DNA of 64,000 nucleotides from Quillaja saponaria (taxonomy: Eukaryota > Streptophyta > Magnoliopsida > Fabales > Quillajaceae): the NCBI GenBank assembly GCA_029379385.1, contig CM055611.1, positions 12,408,062 to 12,472,061 on the forward strand. Direction: 5' to 3'. The position numbers and the translations under genes are program-made. A model generated the notes under the pieces. It was not told the origin of the DNA. It did no database searches and saw only the letters and a program-made list of their open reading frames with translations. This document shows positions 23,926-35,446 of this stretch, in pieces. Numbering within the stretch: the first letter of the stretch is position 1; every line of letters begins with the position of its first letter.

Positions 23926-24840
23926 ATCGCCATAATACATTTCCTTATGTTCATCATATTTTAGTGTAGAAAACATCAAAATATTATTTGTCAATTTTGT
24001 AATTATACTATACAGTGTTAAATAAAATTAAAGATAGAACTATACTATTGACAAAGGATTTCCTTCTTAGTGTTGATACTTGACAGTTTTAGAAGTGTCA
24101 AGCGACATAATTATAACTCTCTGCTGTAACATGGACCAATCATTTTTTTTTTATTAAATTGGCACATGAAATAATTAGTTACATATGGCATCATAGCTTT
24201 CTAATTAAAAATTGTAATTACTTATTACTATTATAATTAACAAGCAGTCCAATTTCAAATATTATTCAATTTAATTATTAGATAACTTGAAGTATTTTTT
24301 TTCATCTCCTATCTTTGTAGAATGCTTCTAATTTTTAAATTACACTAAATATTCATCTCCAAAACTTTTCATATTTTCTACTTGTAATGTTACAACTTTT
24401 CATTTTATGTACATTTTATCTTCTAAGTTGTCCACTTTCACTATATCATCTTTTCATCTTTAGAACTTTTCATATTTTGTATTTTAATGTTTTAACTTTT
24501 TATTTTCTATGTACAGTTTATCTTCTAAATTGCACTATATAATTCTCCTTCAAATTTCATTAAGCTATTTTGGTTCTTGAAATTAGAAAATGTTATTTCG
24601 ATGTTGTTTCTCAAGTTTTCATACCTTACAATACAACAAGTATAAAAGATAACGTATATGATGTTAGAGTATATGTTTTGATTTTCTTTTACATTATTCT
24701 TTGATTATTTGTGTAGATATACTGTATTGAAAGTTCTATTTTTGAATTTCATAATTCCTATGTATCTTTCAAAGTAATATAAATAAAATATAAATAAAAA
24801 CTTCGTAATTTTGTCTGGATTATATGCTAGTATAAATATT
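23926..24840. other. AT-rich spacer, nothing recognised
   Basis: No open frame of note and no similarity to the other repeats of the window were seen. It contains several short near-repeats of the type TTTCATATTTTCTACTTGTAATG (24366 on) and TTTATCTTCTAA. Confidence 0.5.
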
Positions 24841-24901
24841 AAAATGATTGACTTATCTCTATATGTTGATATGTGGTACAACCAATCAAATATATGAAAA
24901 A

Positions 24902-24957
24902 TGCCACATATGATTGACACATGGCAAATTGCCACATATGATTGACACATGGCAAAC
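24902..24957. repeat. 28-bp tandem repeat, each unit imperfectly palindromic
   Basis: Two adjacent units start TGCCACATATGATTG and end ACACATGGCA plus spacer. Each is bounded by TGCCA and TGGCA. The counterpart upstream of the second eIF4G copy (56870-56895) has one such unit. Confidence 0.8.
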
Positions 24958-25794
24958 TTTTAATAATATAAAGTATATTTATGTTTACTTATTATTATAT
25001 TGTTAAGTACTATTTCTAACTTTCCCCTCCTCTTGATCTTCAATTATTTTCATTTATATCACCACTAGTTATAATTATGATAATTAATAATACTTTATAA
25101 AATTTCATAATTGTAGACATTTCATTTTCATCTTTTCATTTTCTTCATTTAATGCAAAACATTCAATATATCTCTCTTCATCAACCTATCAATCTGTACA
25201 TCTTCATATGATATAACAAGTATAAAAGCCCTCCCCTTTTATACCAACATTTTCACCTACCTCATCTCTCTCTCCCTACAGATTTTTAGTGGCTTTCGTT
25301 TGAATGTTGCTTTTCTGGCCATGTACAAGAATATGATACAATAAAAATACTGAATTTTTTAAAATTTTTATAAGGTAAGCTGCATGATGTGAGTTTTTAG
25401 TGATTGTTTCATTTACGCATAAGTTTTTCTTTTGGGAATACTAACATATACGTATTCAAAAATTTTGGTATGAGCATTTTTCTTTTGAAGGCTGTATGGT
25501 ATCTTTAAAGACTACAACTTTTTAGTACGAAGAAGATGCCCAATTTGTTTATAATATTGCATCTAAAATTGAACGTATACTAAAATTATAAGAAATATAT
25601 GTACATAACTTCTTGATGCTCTAGCAAGAAAAGCAAATGTACAATTTTTGTTTTTTTTTTTGGTTTTTTTTTTAATAAAAATTTATATATTTTAATTATT
25701 AATATATTATTTGTAAACTGTCAAATTAACAAAAATAAAACTATTTAAACATAAATTAATTATAATTAAATTAAATGAAAAATTATAAGGAAAA

Positions 25795-26005
25795 GATAAA
25801 GAAACCGAATTAAGTAAGGTGAATAAAACAAAGAGATCAATTAAATTTTATTTTTTTTAAAAGTAAATAAACCGAATTAAGTAAGGTGAATGAAGCTTTC
25901 ACAAAAAAAAAAGAAAAAAAAAAGGTGAATAAAGCAAAAAGATCAATTAAAAAATTACAAAAAAAGAAAAGGTAAATAGACCGACTTAAGTAAGGTGAAT
26001 AGAGC
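25795..26005 (+). repeat. imperfect tandem repeats upstream of eIF4G 5' exon
   Basis: Three spaced units contain the core ACCGAATTAAGTAAGGTGAA followed by A/T-rich sequence with GATCAATTAAA; the third reads ACCGACTTAAGTAAGGTGAA. The same array stands at 57975-58242 before the second eIF4G copy, so it predates the duplication. Confidence 0.7.
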
Positions 26006-26304
26006 ATGGATCTCTCCCCACCAGCCTTTCAACTCTCTCTGTCTTCCTTTTGGTCTCTTTTCCTTCTCTCGTCCTTTTTCTCTTCTACTGTTTTTGTTCT
26101 CTAACTCTGCCATGTCCACCCAATAAATCTCTAATTTCTTACACTCTTTCACCTCAGGTTTGTCACAGTATATGACTCTATTTCCCTTGTTTATGTGTAT
26201 GTGTTTTGTATTTGGTTGAAATTTTTGTTTTGGTGGGTTGATGTGGATTTTGATCGATTTGGGGTTCGTGTAATGAAATTGTGGATCTGTTTGTTTGGTG
26301 GCAG

Positions 26305-27355
26305 AGAAAACTGAAGAAAAAGGAATTTGGAGATACAAAGATACAGCTTGGTGATGGAGCTGGAAATTTAGCTAAAAAGTACTCTCTGGATTTCCTCTTG
26401 ATATTTGCAGAGCAGTGTGTGGATTTTCCAGTGGGTTTTGTAATTGCAGCAGACACAGCTGAGGTCTTGATGAGAGTAATATATTACAAATAGAGATGGA
26501 GATGTTATCAAATAACTTTCTACTGAAGGAAAAATGGTATGTCGAGTGGATCCATTACAGATGATGCACAAAGCTGAGAAGAAGTATGAAGTGGGTAAAG
26601 TGATAGATGAGGAACAGGCAAAGCAGAGGCAGGTAAATGCTATATTAAACAAGCTTACTCCCCAAAATTTCAAAAAGTTATTTAAGCAAGTAAAAGCAGT
26701 CAACATTGACAATGTTGTCACTCTCGCTGGTGTCATCACACAGATCTTTGATAGGGCTGTAATGGAGCCTAATTTTTGTGAAATGTACGCTGGCTTGTGT
26801 TTTCACCTTGCTTGGGAGTTACCTGATTTCAGTGAAGACAATGAGAAGATTACATTTAAGAGATTGCTATTAAACAAATGCCAAGAGGAATTTGAGAGGG
26901 GGGAAAGAGAGGGGTGGGAAGAGGGTGAGATCGAACAATCTGAAGAAGAAAGGGAACAAAAGAGAATCAAGGCACGAAGACGGATGTTGGGTAATATCAG
27001 ATTAATCGGTGAGCTATATAAGAAAAGAATGTTGACTGAGCGAATAATGCATGAATGCCTGAAGAAGCTACTGGGTCAGTATCAGGATCCGGATGAGGAA
27101 GATATTGAAGCCTTGTGCATATTAATGAAGTACTATTGGAGAGATGATTGACCATCCCAAAACCAAGGAGCATATGGATGCATATTTCAAGAGGATGAAA
27201 ATGTTATCAAATAACATGAATTTATCTTCTAGGGTCAAGTTTATGTTGAAGGATGCAATTGACTTGAGAAAGAATAAATGGCAACAGAGGAGGAAAGTTG
27301 AAGGGCCCAAAAGGATTGAGGAAGTACACAGAGATGCTGCCCAAGAAGTTAATAG
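26305..27355 (+). pseudogene. eIF4G-like pseudogene, copy 1 (eIF4E-binding and MIF4G fragments)
   Basis: eIF4G is the scaffold of the cap-binding complex: it binds eIF4E through a Y-x4-L-hydrophobic motif and eIF4A/eIF3 through its MIF4G domain. The first piece (26305-26490) has the plant eIF4E-site context KKYSLDFLLIF (26374-26406) and ends in a stop at 26491. The second piece (26534-27151) opens at PLQMMHKAEKKYEVG and covers most of MIF4G, including LNKLTPQNFKKLFKQV and KITFKRLLLNKCQEEFERG. A one-base insertion near 27125 (ATGAAG for ATGAG) shifts the frame; MIF4G then continues from 27144 to EEVHRDAAQEVNR. Compared with copy 2 it lacks the bases equivalent to 58808-60860 and 61605-61971. 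The second loss removes an exon end and happens to leave AG|GTAC. Frameshift, stop and losses make it a pseudogene. Confidence 0.9.
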
Positions 27356-28003
27356 GTACATATCCTTACATGTATATTCAAGATATATTTGTGTGTATGT
27401 TTGTATCCTTCATTCTGGAAGATTTGCAAAAGTTTTATTAGGATCTGGCATGCTCTTATTTTTTCTGATATTCAGTAAAATTAAAGATTTAAAAAAAAAA
27501 AGAAACTAAGATTCTCCGATGAGAGATGAAGATTGAGCCGTCAGGATCACAATATAATTATGTTGTCAGTAAAGCATACAATCATCTCCCTCCCCTCCTC
27601 ATGAAATATTTTCATGTGGAAGCTTAAGTGTCAAACTTAGTGAGGCTTTTAGACATGGCGTCTAAGGGAACATGGAATAACCACTGTAAGTAACAAAAGG
27701 AAAACAAAACTCTGTCTGATGTTAGCATAAGGGAAGTAATGTATTTTGGTTGAGTTAAGACTGTGACCAGCAGAGATATAGGTAAATTGAAGTAGCATCT
27801 CTCTAGAGAGATGCTGACCATGTACGATGCAAACTAATATTTGTTTGATGCAGGTTATAGCTCTCTATTTTTTCTTCCCCTCTATTATTTACTTTGTAGC
27901 TATGAGTGGATTGTTTTTAATGACTTCATTTCATAATATGTTGTCCTGGAAATTAACTATACACTATTTTATGGAAACCTATGATGGTTTCACATGTGTG
28001 AAG
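27356..28003 (+). repeat. eIF4G intron, copy B
   Basis: It is homologous to 61972-62525 of the second eIF4G copy and to 21355-21983. It follows directly on the coding remnant, in the same order as in copy 2 except for the 367 bp lost at the exon border. No coding sequence is present; the open frame 27827-28033 is a by-product of intron sequence. Confidence 0.8.
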
Positions 28004-29955
28004 TGTAACATCTCAACAAATATAATTACTTAATTAGTTCAATTGATTGTGGGTTAAATTCTAACTAAGTGATTAGAACAAAATGGGAATCTGGGGTTTA
28101 GTGGAAACAACAAATTTGAAGTTAGAAAGTTTAATAATGAACTAAACTAGCTGTCAGCAGGATTAGAATGAATAAGTTGTAAAATATTGGGTCTCAATGC
28201 ATGAACTGAGTATAAAGAAATAAAAAAGGTTTTAAGAGGGTTTAAAGAGAGAAAATGTGGGTGTTTAGTGCTGATTTAGTGAGGTGTCTCTTAACAAAAC
28301 AGTCACCCCATATGTGCACATACTAAGGTGTTTCTCACTGGCTGTAAAAGGGAGGCAGAGTGAGAGAAAGAGCGCTTGGGAGCTCTTATTATGACCGAGG
28401 GGAAGAGAAAGAAAACTAGAGGGAAAAAGAGAACCAAAGGGAGAATCGAAGAGGGGAAGTGAGGGATTTGAGAGTCTGTGTAGCCAGAGCTGTAGGGCTC
28501 AAGCTGGGAAGACTTTTGGATTTCCATAGCTGTCCAAATAACCCAGAAAATTACTGTCTCAAGGTGGGTAGAGTTTTGTATTTCCATATTTGTCCGTAGA
28601 ACTCTGAAAAATGCTGGTTACTTTTGGTAAGCAAGATCAGAAACGGAGGAAAAGGGGTGAGTTAGAGCCTCGAGTCTTGGTTGCTGAAGGTTCAATAATT
28701 TCTTGCTGGAGTTCTACAATTATAACTCCGAATGAGCTAGTTTGGGACTGGGGTTTCGGGATCCAATTTTAGTCAGGGGAAGAACATGGCAATTTGCCTC
28801 TGTTTAGAGCTAATTCTGGCTTAGAAAAGAGGAAGTAAATAACATTGGTGGCTGGTTTTGGGTGGCTAGTTGTTGATGAAATTCCTTGCCTAGAAGGCAG
28901 CAATTATGACTCTTGATTGTGACCATGGGAAGCTCAGAATTAGTCCTATTATTGGCTAATGTTGGAACAACAGTTAGAAAGACTGAATCAAAGTTTCTAA
29001 GCTCAGAAGCCTGGCTGGTTCAGATAGGAGAATTGAAAGCTTTGAGGAAAAAATTTGTGGCCTTTGCATAAATTAGAATATTCAAATGTGTACAAGATTA
29101 AGCTCAGAATTGAGATAGGTGGTTAAGGCTTCCTATTCAAGTTTTTTTATTTTTTTTTTTATAAAAAAGCCTTTCATTTTTATACTCTGAAAACTCCACT
29201 GGAAAATGTATGTATTCTGAAAATTGAAGGTTCTAACTATAGAATCATTGAAATGAAAGTGCATGTTTTGCATGATGGTGTGGTGTTGATGCTATTTGAT
29301 ATTGTGCTGCACCTGATTTGGGATGCCATTTCGAAAGAGGTGGTTAACACCTTCACGAGCATGCTCATTGGAGGATTTATGTGTTAGACCGAGGGGACTT
29401 GTGTATGTATCAATGGGAAGCGTCAAACATGCCTTTCATGCCTGCAATAAAGTGTTGTTTTACTGCATTACTGTTTTTATAAAACTGGGGGTAACTTGTT
29501 TTCAAAGGTGTTAATAAAAAATATGTCTTAACTACCTACTGAGATGTTTTTATCTCATTTGTTTTAAAACGTCCCTTCAGATTGATGCGCAGGCTAGATG
29601 CTCAAGCTAGGGAAATGTGAAGCTATAAGGCTAAGGGATTGATATGGATTTACTTATAATATTTTGTACATATAATTAAGCCTCGGATGTATTTAGACGT
29701 GCTATGTAAACGGTGACGTGTAGAATTCATGAAATGTTTTGTAACTTGATGCTTGTAATGTATTCTTGGCTAAGCAGGATAGACATTATATATGTAAATT
29801 GTATCATGGACCTAAAGCTAGAAAATGCGTTTTGTATTTATTTTATATATGTTAGGACTTGTGTCTTTGATGTTAAGGAAATATGTGAACTATTTTCAAA
29901 ATAGATGATGTAGATTTAGACATTTTATACAGGTTTTCAACCAAGGCAAAATTTG
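28004..29955 (+). mobile_element. second LTR family inside eIF4G intron, copy B
   Basis: It starts TGTAACATCTC and aligns with the LTR at 21984-23418. It keeps about 700 bp (28650-29390) that copy A lost, and it ends within GGCAAAATTTGA without the GGCGTTACA terminus. The stem TGAGAT-GTTTTT-ATCTCA is at 29540-29557. This is the fullest mid-section among the three copies. Confidence 0.7.
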
Positions 29956-30389
29956 AGTGACCAGGCCTGTTAGTCTCAACGATTACCTACTCTTACTCCC
30001 TCTCCTATAAGGTCCAGTCAGCTATGGCAGAACTTGTTAGTCTTTCTCCCCTGAATGTGAGATTAGAAGGCAGTAGGGGATGGTGCGTAGCATTTACTGG
30101 AAGATCTTTTATCTGATGGAAAAGTTCCATATAATTACCTGGTTAGAGTATAATTGAAATGTGGAATGCCTACTTCTAGAAGAGAACACTATCTTAAGAT
30201 CTGTTTGTAGCATGTTATAATTAAGCATTAGTACTTTTTCGTGTAGTTGAGCCAGCATTAGTCCAGTTTGAAAGCAAGCCAGTTAAAGCAAAGTCTGCAA
30301 GCGAGGGCGTGTTTTCACAGTTGTCAATGTTATAGTTAATCTAGTTAGAGATTATAGGACATGCTAGGCTCTTGGAGATGCTAGGATGG
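29956..30389. other. spacer between eIF4G copy 1 and the MULE
   Basis: Single-copy-looking sequence. A short stretch at about 30246-30310 could encode EPALVQFESKPVKAKSASEG, but I recognise no family and see no clear gene. The last 11 bases before the MULE contain the candidate target duplication TGCTAGGAT (30379-30387). Confidence 0.45.
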
Positions 30390-31098
30390 GATTCAGATCT
30401 CATGTCCCAAGATTGTGTCTTCTTCCTTGTCCTCTCAATCAAAAAATGACATGGGGCATTTTAACAATTCTTCGACTAACCCCAATTTAACATCATTTGC
30501 TGTTTAAGTGTGTTTTTTATTTTTTTGAAAAAAAAGAAAAAAGAAACCTACTCTATGCAACAGTAGGCAGGTTTGCTATTCTTTCTTCTCCTTTCGCTGT
30601 TCTTTCTTCTCCTTTGCTCTCATGGTGAATCAATCAAATCTCAATCTCTGTAACTTAGCAACTCCAAGAGCCTAGGCCACCCACAATTCCTCCCAATTTC
30701 AGATCAAAATCAAAATCAGAAATTGGTAAGAAAAAATTAATCAAATTTCAATTATTTTTGTGCTAATCAGTGCCCTTAAAACACTATTTAGCAGGATGGA
30801 GTTAAATTTTTTTTCTTAGTAATTAAAGTTTAGTAAGGTTAATCACAATTTCTTATTCCAAATCAAAATCAGAAATTAATAAAAGAAATTGACATTATTT
30901 TAACTGATTAGCAGGCTAGAGTTTAACCTTACTAAACTTTCTTATATTTAATTATTTTTGTGGAAAATTTGCCTTGTGTTGTTGCCTTATTCCACTGAAA
31001 AATCACTATTTTTTTTCTTTATTATGTGATTTTTTTCAATGATGTCCACCTAGTCATTTTTTTTTTCAAGTTTAATCATTGAATTAATTTTTTTTATT
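30390..31098 (+). repeat. MULE left terminal inverted repeat
   Basis: It pairs with 35447-36352 in antisense. Landmarks in order are AGATCTC, GTCCCAAGATT, TCAATCAAAAAATGACATG, GCATTTTAACAATTC, ATTTGCTGTTTAAGT, AACAGTAGGCAGG, AATCAATCAAATCTCAAT, AGCCTAGGC, TTCAATTATTTTTGTGC, AGTTTAGTAAGGTTAATCAC and TCAAGTTTAATCATT. At the point where the right arm holds a captured exon, this arm has only about 50 bp of pyrimidine-rich TTCTTTCTTCTCC repeats. Confidence 0.9.
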
Positions 31099-31112
31099 TC
31101 TTATAGATTATC

Positions 31113-33228
31113 ATGGATGCTAATGAAATTAATTTATAAAGGGAACGTCAATCGTGTTAGAGCTTAGAATTTGAAGATGCCAAGAATGTTGATGGATCTT
31201 TGAATGTTGAAAAAAAATGGAGGTAATAAATGCTTAAATTTAACTGATTTAATACCAAAAATTAGAATGGAATTTGAAACTAAAGATGATGCATATAGAT
31301 TCTATAATGCATATGCCTATAAAGTCGGGTTTAGTATACGAAAAAGTAAATCACATCAAGACAATAATGGAAATATCATGAATATAACATTTTTTTTGTT
31401 CTTGTGAAGGTTATCGTGGAAAAGATAAAAGGGAACTTGATGTGAAGTTTCCTAAAGCTGGGACAAGATTTGGTTGTTTAGCAAAAATAAAAATTAATAG
31501 TCATCAAATAGGTAAATATTACATTGTGGAACTTATTGTTGATCATACACATACAACCACAACTCATAGTAAAAGTCACTTACACAGATCTTAAAGAAAA
31601 TTAACTACTGCTCAAGCAACTGAGGCCGATCTAGTTGATAGTTCATGATCCAAATTTTATTTCTGCATTACAAGTTGATGAAGATGATATAATAGCTAAT
31701 ATCTTTTGGGCAGACGCAAAGATGATAATTGATTATACTTACTTTGGTGATGTTGTTTGTTTTGATACAACATTCAGGAAAAATCAAGAAGGTCGGCCTT
31801 TCACAATTTTTGTTGGTGTAAATCATCAAAGGCAATCTATTGTTTTTAGTGCTTCATTATTATATGATGAAACTGAAGAAACTTTTATTTGGTTATTTAA
31901 TACTTTTGTTAGGGCTGTGTCAAGAAAAAAGCGGAAGACAAAAGCTTTAGTTTTTGTTAGGCAATCTATTCTTACTAATCAAGATACAGCAATGACAAAA
32001 GCTTTAGCTTCTGAATAGGAAGAGACAGCTCATCTTCTTTGTATTTGGCACTTGTACCAGAATAAAGGCTTAGTAATGTGTTTGAACAATTCAGTGACTT
32101 TAGTAAGGATTTTAAGAGTTGCATATATGATTATGAGGAAGAAGTTGAACTCTTTAAAGCTTGGAAAAAGTATGCTTGAGAAATATAGATTAACCGATAA
32201 TGATTGGTTGAAATAAACATTTGCTTTGAGGGAAAAATGGGCACTAGTTTATTGCCGAGAACACTTTTGTGGAGACATATCTTGTACTCAAAGGAGTGAG
32301 ACAATGAACAATCTTATAAAAGATATGTTAGTTATCAGTATGATTTATTGAGATTTTTCCATCACTTCCAAAGATTAATTGAGGATCATTATTACGAAGA
32401 GTTGAAAGCAGATTTTAAAGCCATTCAAACTGTTTTGGTTTTGCCTTTTCCAGTTGAAATTCGAACATGCAGTAAACTGTATACACTCCAAAAGTGTTCA
32501 AAAAATTTTAGTATAAGTTATTAATGCTCGTGATTGAGGAATGGATATTTGTGGTGAGATTGGCACAATGACAGACTACAAAAACGTTTCCTTCACATTG
32601 TGAAGTATGACACATCCAATGGTATAGTGCAGTGCTAATGTAAAAAGATTGAATTTGCAAGAATTTTATGTTCACATACTTTAAAGGTCCTTTTTTTAAG
32701 AAATATCATGAGAATTCCTTCTATGTACATAATAAAAAGATGGACAAAAAGTGCAAAAAGAGGAGTACAGGATTTACCTTACTATTGATGTTATTACCTA
32801 TGAGGATCCAAAAGTAAGGACTGGTAATCGCTACAGGGAGTTATGCAGATTGCAAACTCTATTAGCAACAAAAATTGCTGAAACTAAAGAGGCTTACAAA
32901 ATTGCTTTTATTGGTCTTAAAAATATCCTAGAAGATGTGAATTCATTTCTAAGAGGATAAGAAAATGAGAAGAACATTATGACTCATTATTGATTGTAAT
33001 GAAAATGATTCTTGTGAGGATGATAAGATTAATATGAAGGGAATTAAAACCAAGGGAAGAGTTCGAGGTAAATCTAAAAGACCAAAGGTAGCTCAACAGA
33101 AAGGTAAGAAGAAGAAGAAAAGTATAAATGAAGATTTTCATTCACTAAATATATGTTCCACAGGTAATCCTCTGGAGTTCAATGCAATGTCTTTATACCA
33201 ATTCAATCAGGTACATTACTTTATCTAA
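31113..33228 (+). pseudogene. FAR1/FRS-type MULE transposase, degenerate
   Basis: FAR1/FRS proteins are zinc-binding DNA-binding proteins descended from Mutator transposases. In order I see: the FAR1 DNA-binding domain (31264-31580: YRFYNAYAYKVGFSIRKSKS, then in the next frame FCSCEGYRGKDKREL, FGCLAKIKI and DHTHTT); the transposase core (31640-32040: DEDDIIANIFWADAKMIIDY, YFGDVVCFDTTFRKN, PFTIFVGVNHQRQ, LLYDETEETFIWLFNTFVRA, then a diverged TNQDTAMTKALASE); WHLYQN and EKYRLTDNDWLK (to 32215); SCTQRSETMNN (about 32285); and a C-terminal tail with basic GKKKKKS (33094 on). At least three frameshifts and several stops (for example 31592, 32016 and 32215) disable it, and about 60 codons are missing before 31640. 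It is collinear, without obvious introns, and starts 15 bp inside the left TIR. It is probably the element's own transposase. Confidence 0.9.
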
Positions 33229-35060
33229 CAAAAGGATTATAATTTTTTTTTTTCATAATTATGTTTCTACTAATTTGAGCTTTAATGAATACTTACAAAT
33301 AATAAAAAGGAAAAAAAAAAAAAAAAAAGGGTGCAAGCTTAATTAAATGGTTGCCATTCTTCATCTCTTATAATGGAGCAAAACCTTGTTCATATACTTA
33401 CACAAGAGCAAGTAATAATTTTTATTTTAAATTATTGTTTCTTTTTCTCTTTTTTTTTTTTCTTGTAAAAAAAATTATAATTTCATGCTTAGTTGAGCAT
33501 TTTCTTTTTAATGCAGAGCTCATTTGATCAAAATACATAAAGTCATGAGCTCGTTGCAGGTTTGAGTTCAAGTGCTATTTGTTTCACACAACAAAATTTG
33601 TTCAACTCACAATTGCACTATCTTTGTCTCCTACAAGGCCAAACTTCCGCAATTGTAACTAATTAAGAAAATGTTTCCTATTTGCAGGCACAACTACCAC
33701 TAATACTAAATCTTGGCTTCAATGATATTCAGACATATCAAGGGATAAGAGTAATATTCAGTTAAATGACCATCAAGGGAAGTAATTGTGTTGAAATTAC
33801 ACATGAAATGTTCTGAAAGCTATATACAAAACTTCCTTAGTTAAATTGGAAGAACAAAAAAGTGCATCTATTATTTTTTATTATTATCATATGACATATC
33901 ATTGAATTTTCAAGCTTGAGTTTTATTAGCAGTAATTGAAATATATATATATATATACTTGCTATATTATTTGAGTTGCTTGTAGCCAAATTAATGTTAC
34001 TTACTCAATCATATACCATTTATCATTCTAGCAACTTTATGTATATGGAAAAACAAATTAACTTCATTGTAACCACAAAAAAGAAAAGACAAAAAAACAG
34101 TTGAAACTTTTTACAATATATGGCAAAAGAGAAATTTGATATAGCATGTAAACCACTAGCATTTGATCCTCAATGCATGAAAGAACTTCAAAAAAAGAAA
34201 AAAGAAAAAATAGTAATGTTCATTACCACAAACAATATGAATGAGTAAATTCATTAAGTGAAGGAACTACTAGTGAGAATCTTATTCAACTAATGGATTC
34301 AATATCATGAAAGGACAGAAGAACCAAAAAGCTCAAACTATATTTATGTGAACAAATTCGAACATCTCATGAAACTAACCATAATATATGTACTAGGCAT
34401 GCTCCAATTGTCTCTTAGTCCATCTTATTTTGCCCTAACACTAGTTCATGTTCAATCATGGTGCAACTATGTGAATCTCAAAACATACAGTAAGAACTCC
34501 ATGCCAGAGTTTATATATTTGAAACTTTTATTGCAAATTATTTTTAGGGATGATGCAGACTTAACAGATGAAGAACTCCATATTTCTACTAGTAAGAACC
34601 CACAGGACATTCATTTCTATATTTTTAGTTTCAGTTTCATTCACAACCTCATTTGTGTCTCTTAAAAAGTGATAGACTCTGAAAGGTTTTATTGCCATCA
34701 AACTATGCTATAAGACATGTAATTATACGATTTGAATCAAACAATATTTCTACTACAAAAGAGTTGATAAAATGAACACTTGAAAATCTATACACATGTT
34801 AGTATGCTACAACACATGAAATGTCATCCCATCACGAATACAAATTTTGAACTGTTGACTATATAAACCATTAATTCTTTTCGTTTTTCACTAAACTATA
34901 AATGATTAAATCTTTTTTCTTTTTCTTTTTTTGCTGAAACTGTAAACTAATTAAATCTTAAACACAGTGAAATGCCATCCCATCAGCAGTACAAAGTATG
35001 CATATGGTAATTACACAAAACCAATTACCAAATTAAATAACAATATTACAACTTACATAG
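33229..35060. other. MULE interior, AT-rich, no recognised gene
   Basis: The open frame 34348-34665 shows no family features, and I do not call it. Homopolymer runs occur at 33309-33328 and 33449-33463. At about 35080-35190 (minus strand) a frame reading LLIVRNWLCFLRRQEQGSE could be the membrane/juxtamembrane part of the receptor kinase captured next to it. That is a weak guess. Confidence 0.4.
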
Positions 35061-35202
35061 CAGTTGAACTTTCTATAGTAGTCTCAGCCTGTTCAAACCC
35101 ACAACTCTGATCAGTCTCCGAGCCCTGTTCTTGCCTTCTCAAAAAACATAACCAATTTCTAACTATCAACAGCATAAGGAAAATTTCCAACAAAAAATAT
35201 TA

Positions 35203-35433
35203 TGGGGCTAGGTATCCATAAGTCCCAACTACCCTTGTTCTTTGAGTCCTTAATTATGGATCCACAAGCTTTGTAACCCTAAAATCACCAAGCTTGGTGC
35301 TAAAATTAGTGTTAAATAAGACATTAGCGGACTTAATGTCTCTATGAAGGACACATTGCTTTGCATCTTCATGTAGATAATGAAGTGCAAAGGCCAAGTC
35401 TAGAGCTATCTTGTACCTTACATTCCATATAAG
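35203..35433 (-). pseudogene. captured L-type lectin receptor kinase fragment (kinase subdomains VI-VIII)
   Basis: Antisense translation reads VRYKIALDLAFALHYLHE, then CVLHRDIKSANVLF, then TKLGDFRVTKLVD, a stop, and VVGTYGYLAP. This is kinase subdomain VIa, the catalytic loop HRDIKSAN with its Asp and Asn, and the Mg-binding loop with DFG changed to DFR, up to the P+1 GYLAPE region (E lost to a stop). The wording is typical of plant lectin receptor kinases (family knowledge). It stops at the inner border of the right MULE TIR and has no other kinase exons nearby, so it is a captured fragment and not a gene. Two stops and the DFR change make it non-functional as a kinase. Confidence 0.85.
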
Positions 35434-35446
35434 AGTCCTTTATTGT

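Larger units (their letters stand above)
24850..26304 (+). promoter_or_regulatory. 5' flank and 5' intron of eIF4G copy 1
   Basis: It is collinear with 56860-58540 upstream of the second eIF4G copy, with matching blocks at 25180-25650 and 57180-57660 and at 26160-26304 and 58400-58540. A TATAAA word at 25221-25226 is followed by a pyrimidine-rich patch (25267-25282). A possible non-coding first exon ends at AAG|GTAAGC near 25374. The intron ends with GGTGGCAG at 26297-26304. The flank was therefore duplicated together with the gene; whether it is active cannot be told. Confidence 0.6.

Noticed and set aside
26006..26101. Short ATG frame in the eIF4G 5' exon as a conserved upstream ORF
   Set aside because: The matching region of copy 2 (58250-58345) does not keep the ATG or the frame.
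31113..33228. FAR1-like relic as a processed retrocopy
   Set aside because: It is collinear without obvious introns, but it lies inside long TIRs with a 9-bp TSD and has no terminal poly(A), so a MULE-encoded transposase explains it better.
34348..34665. 105-codon open frame in the MULE interior
   Set aside because: AT-rich composition, no recognisable motif and no partner exon; an open frame of this length is expected by chance here.
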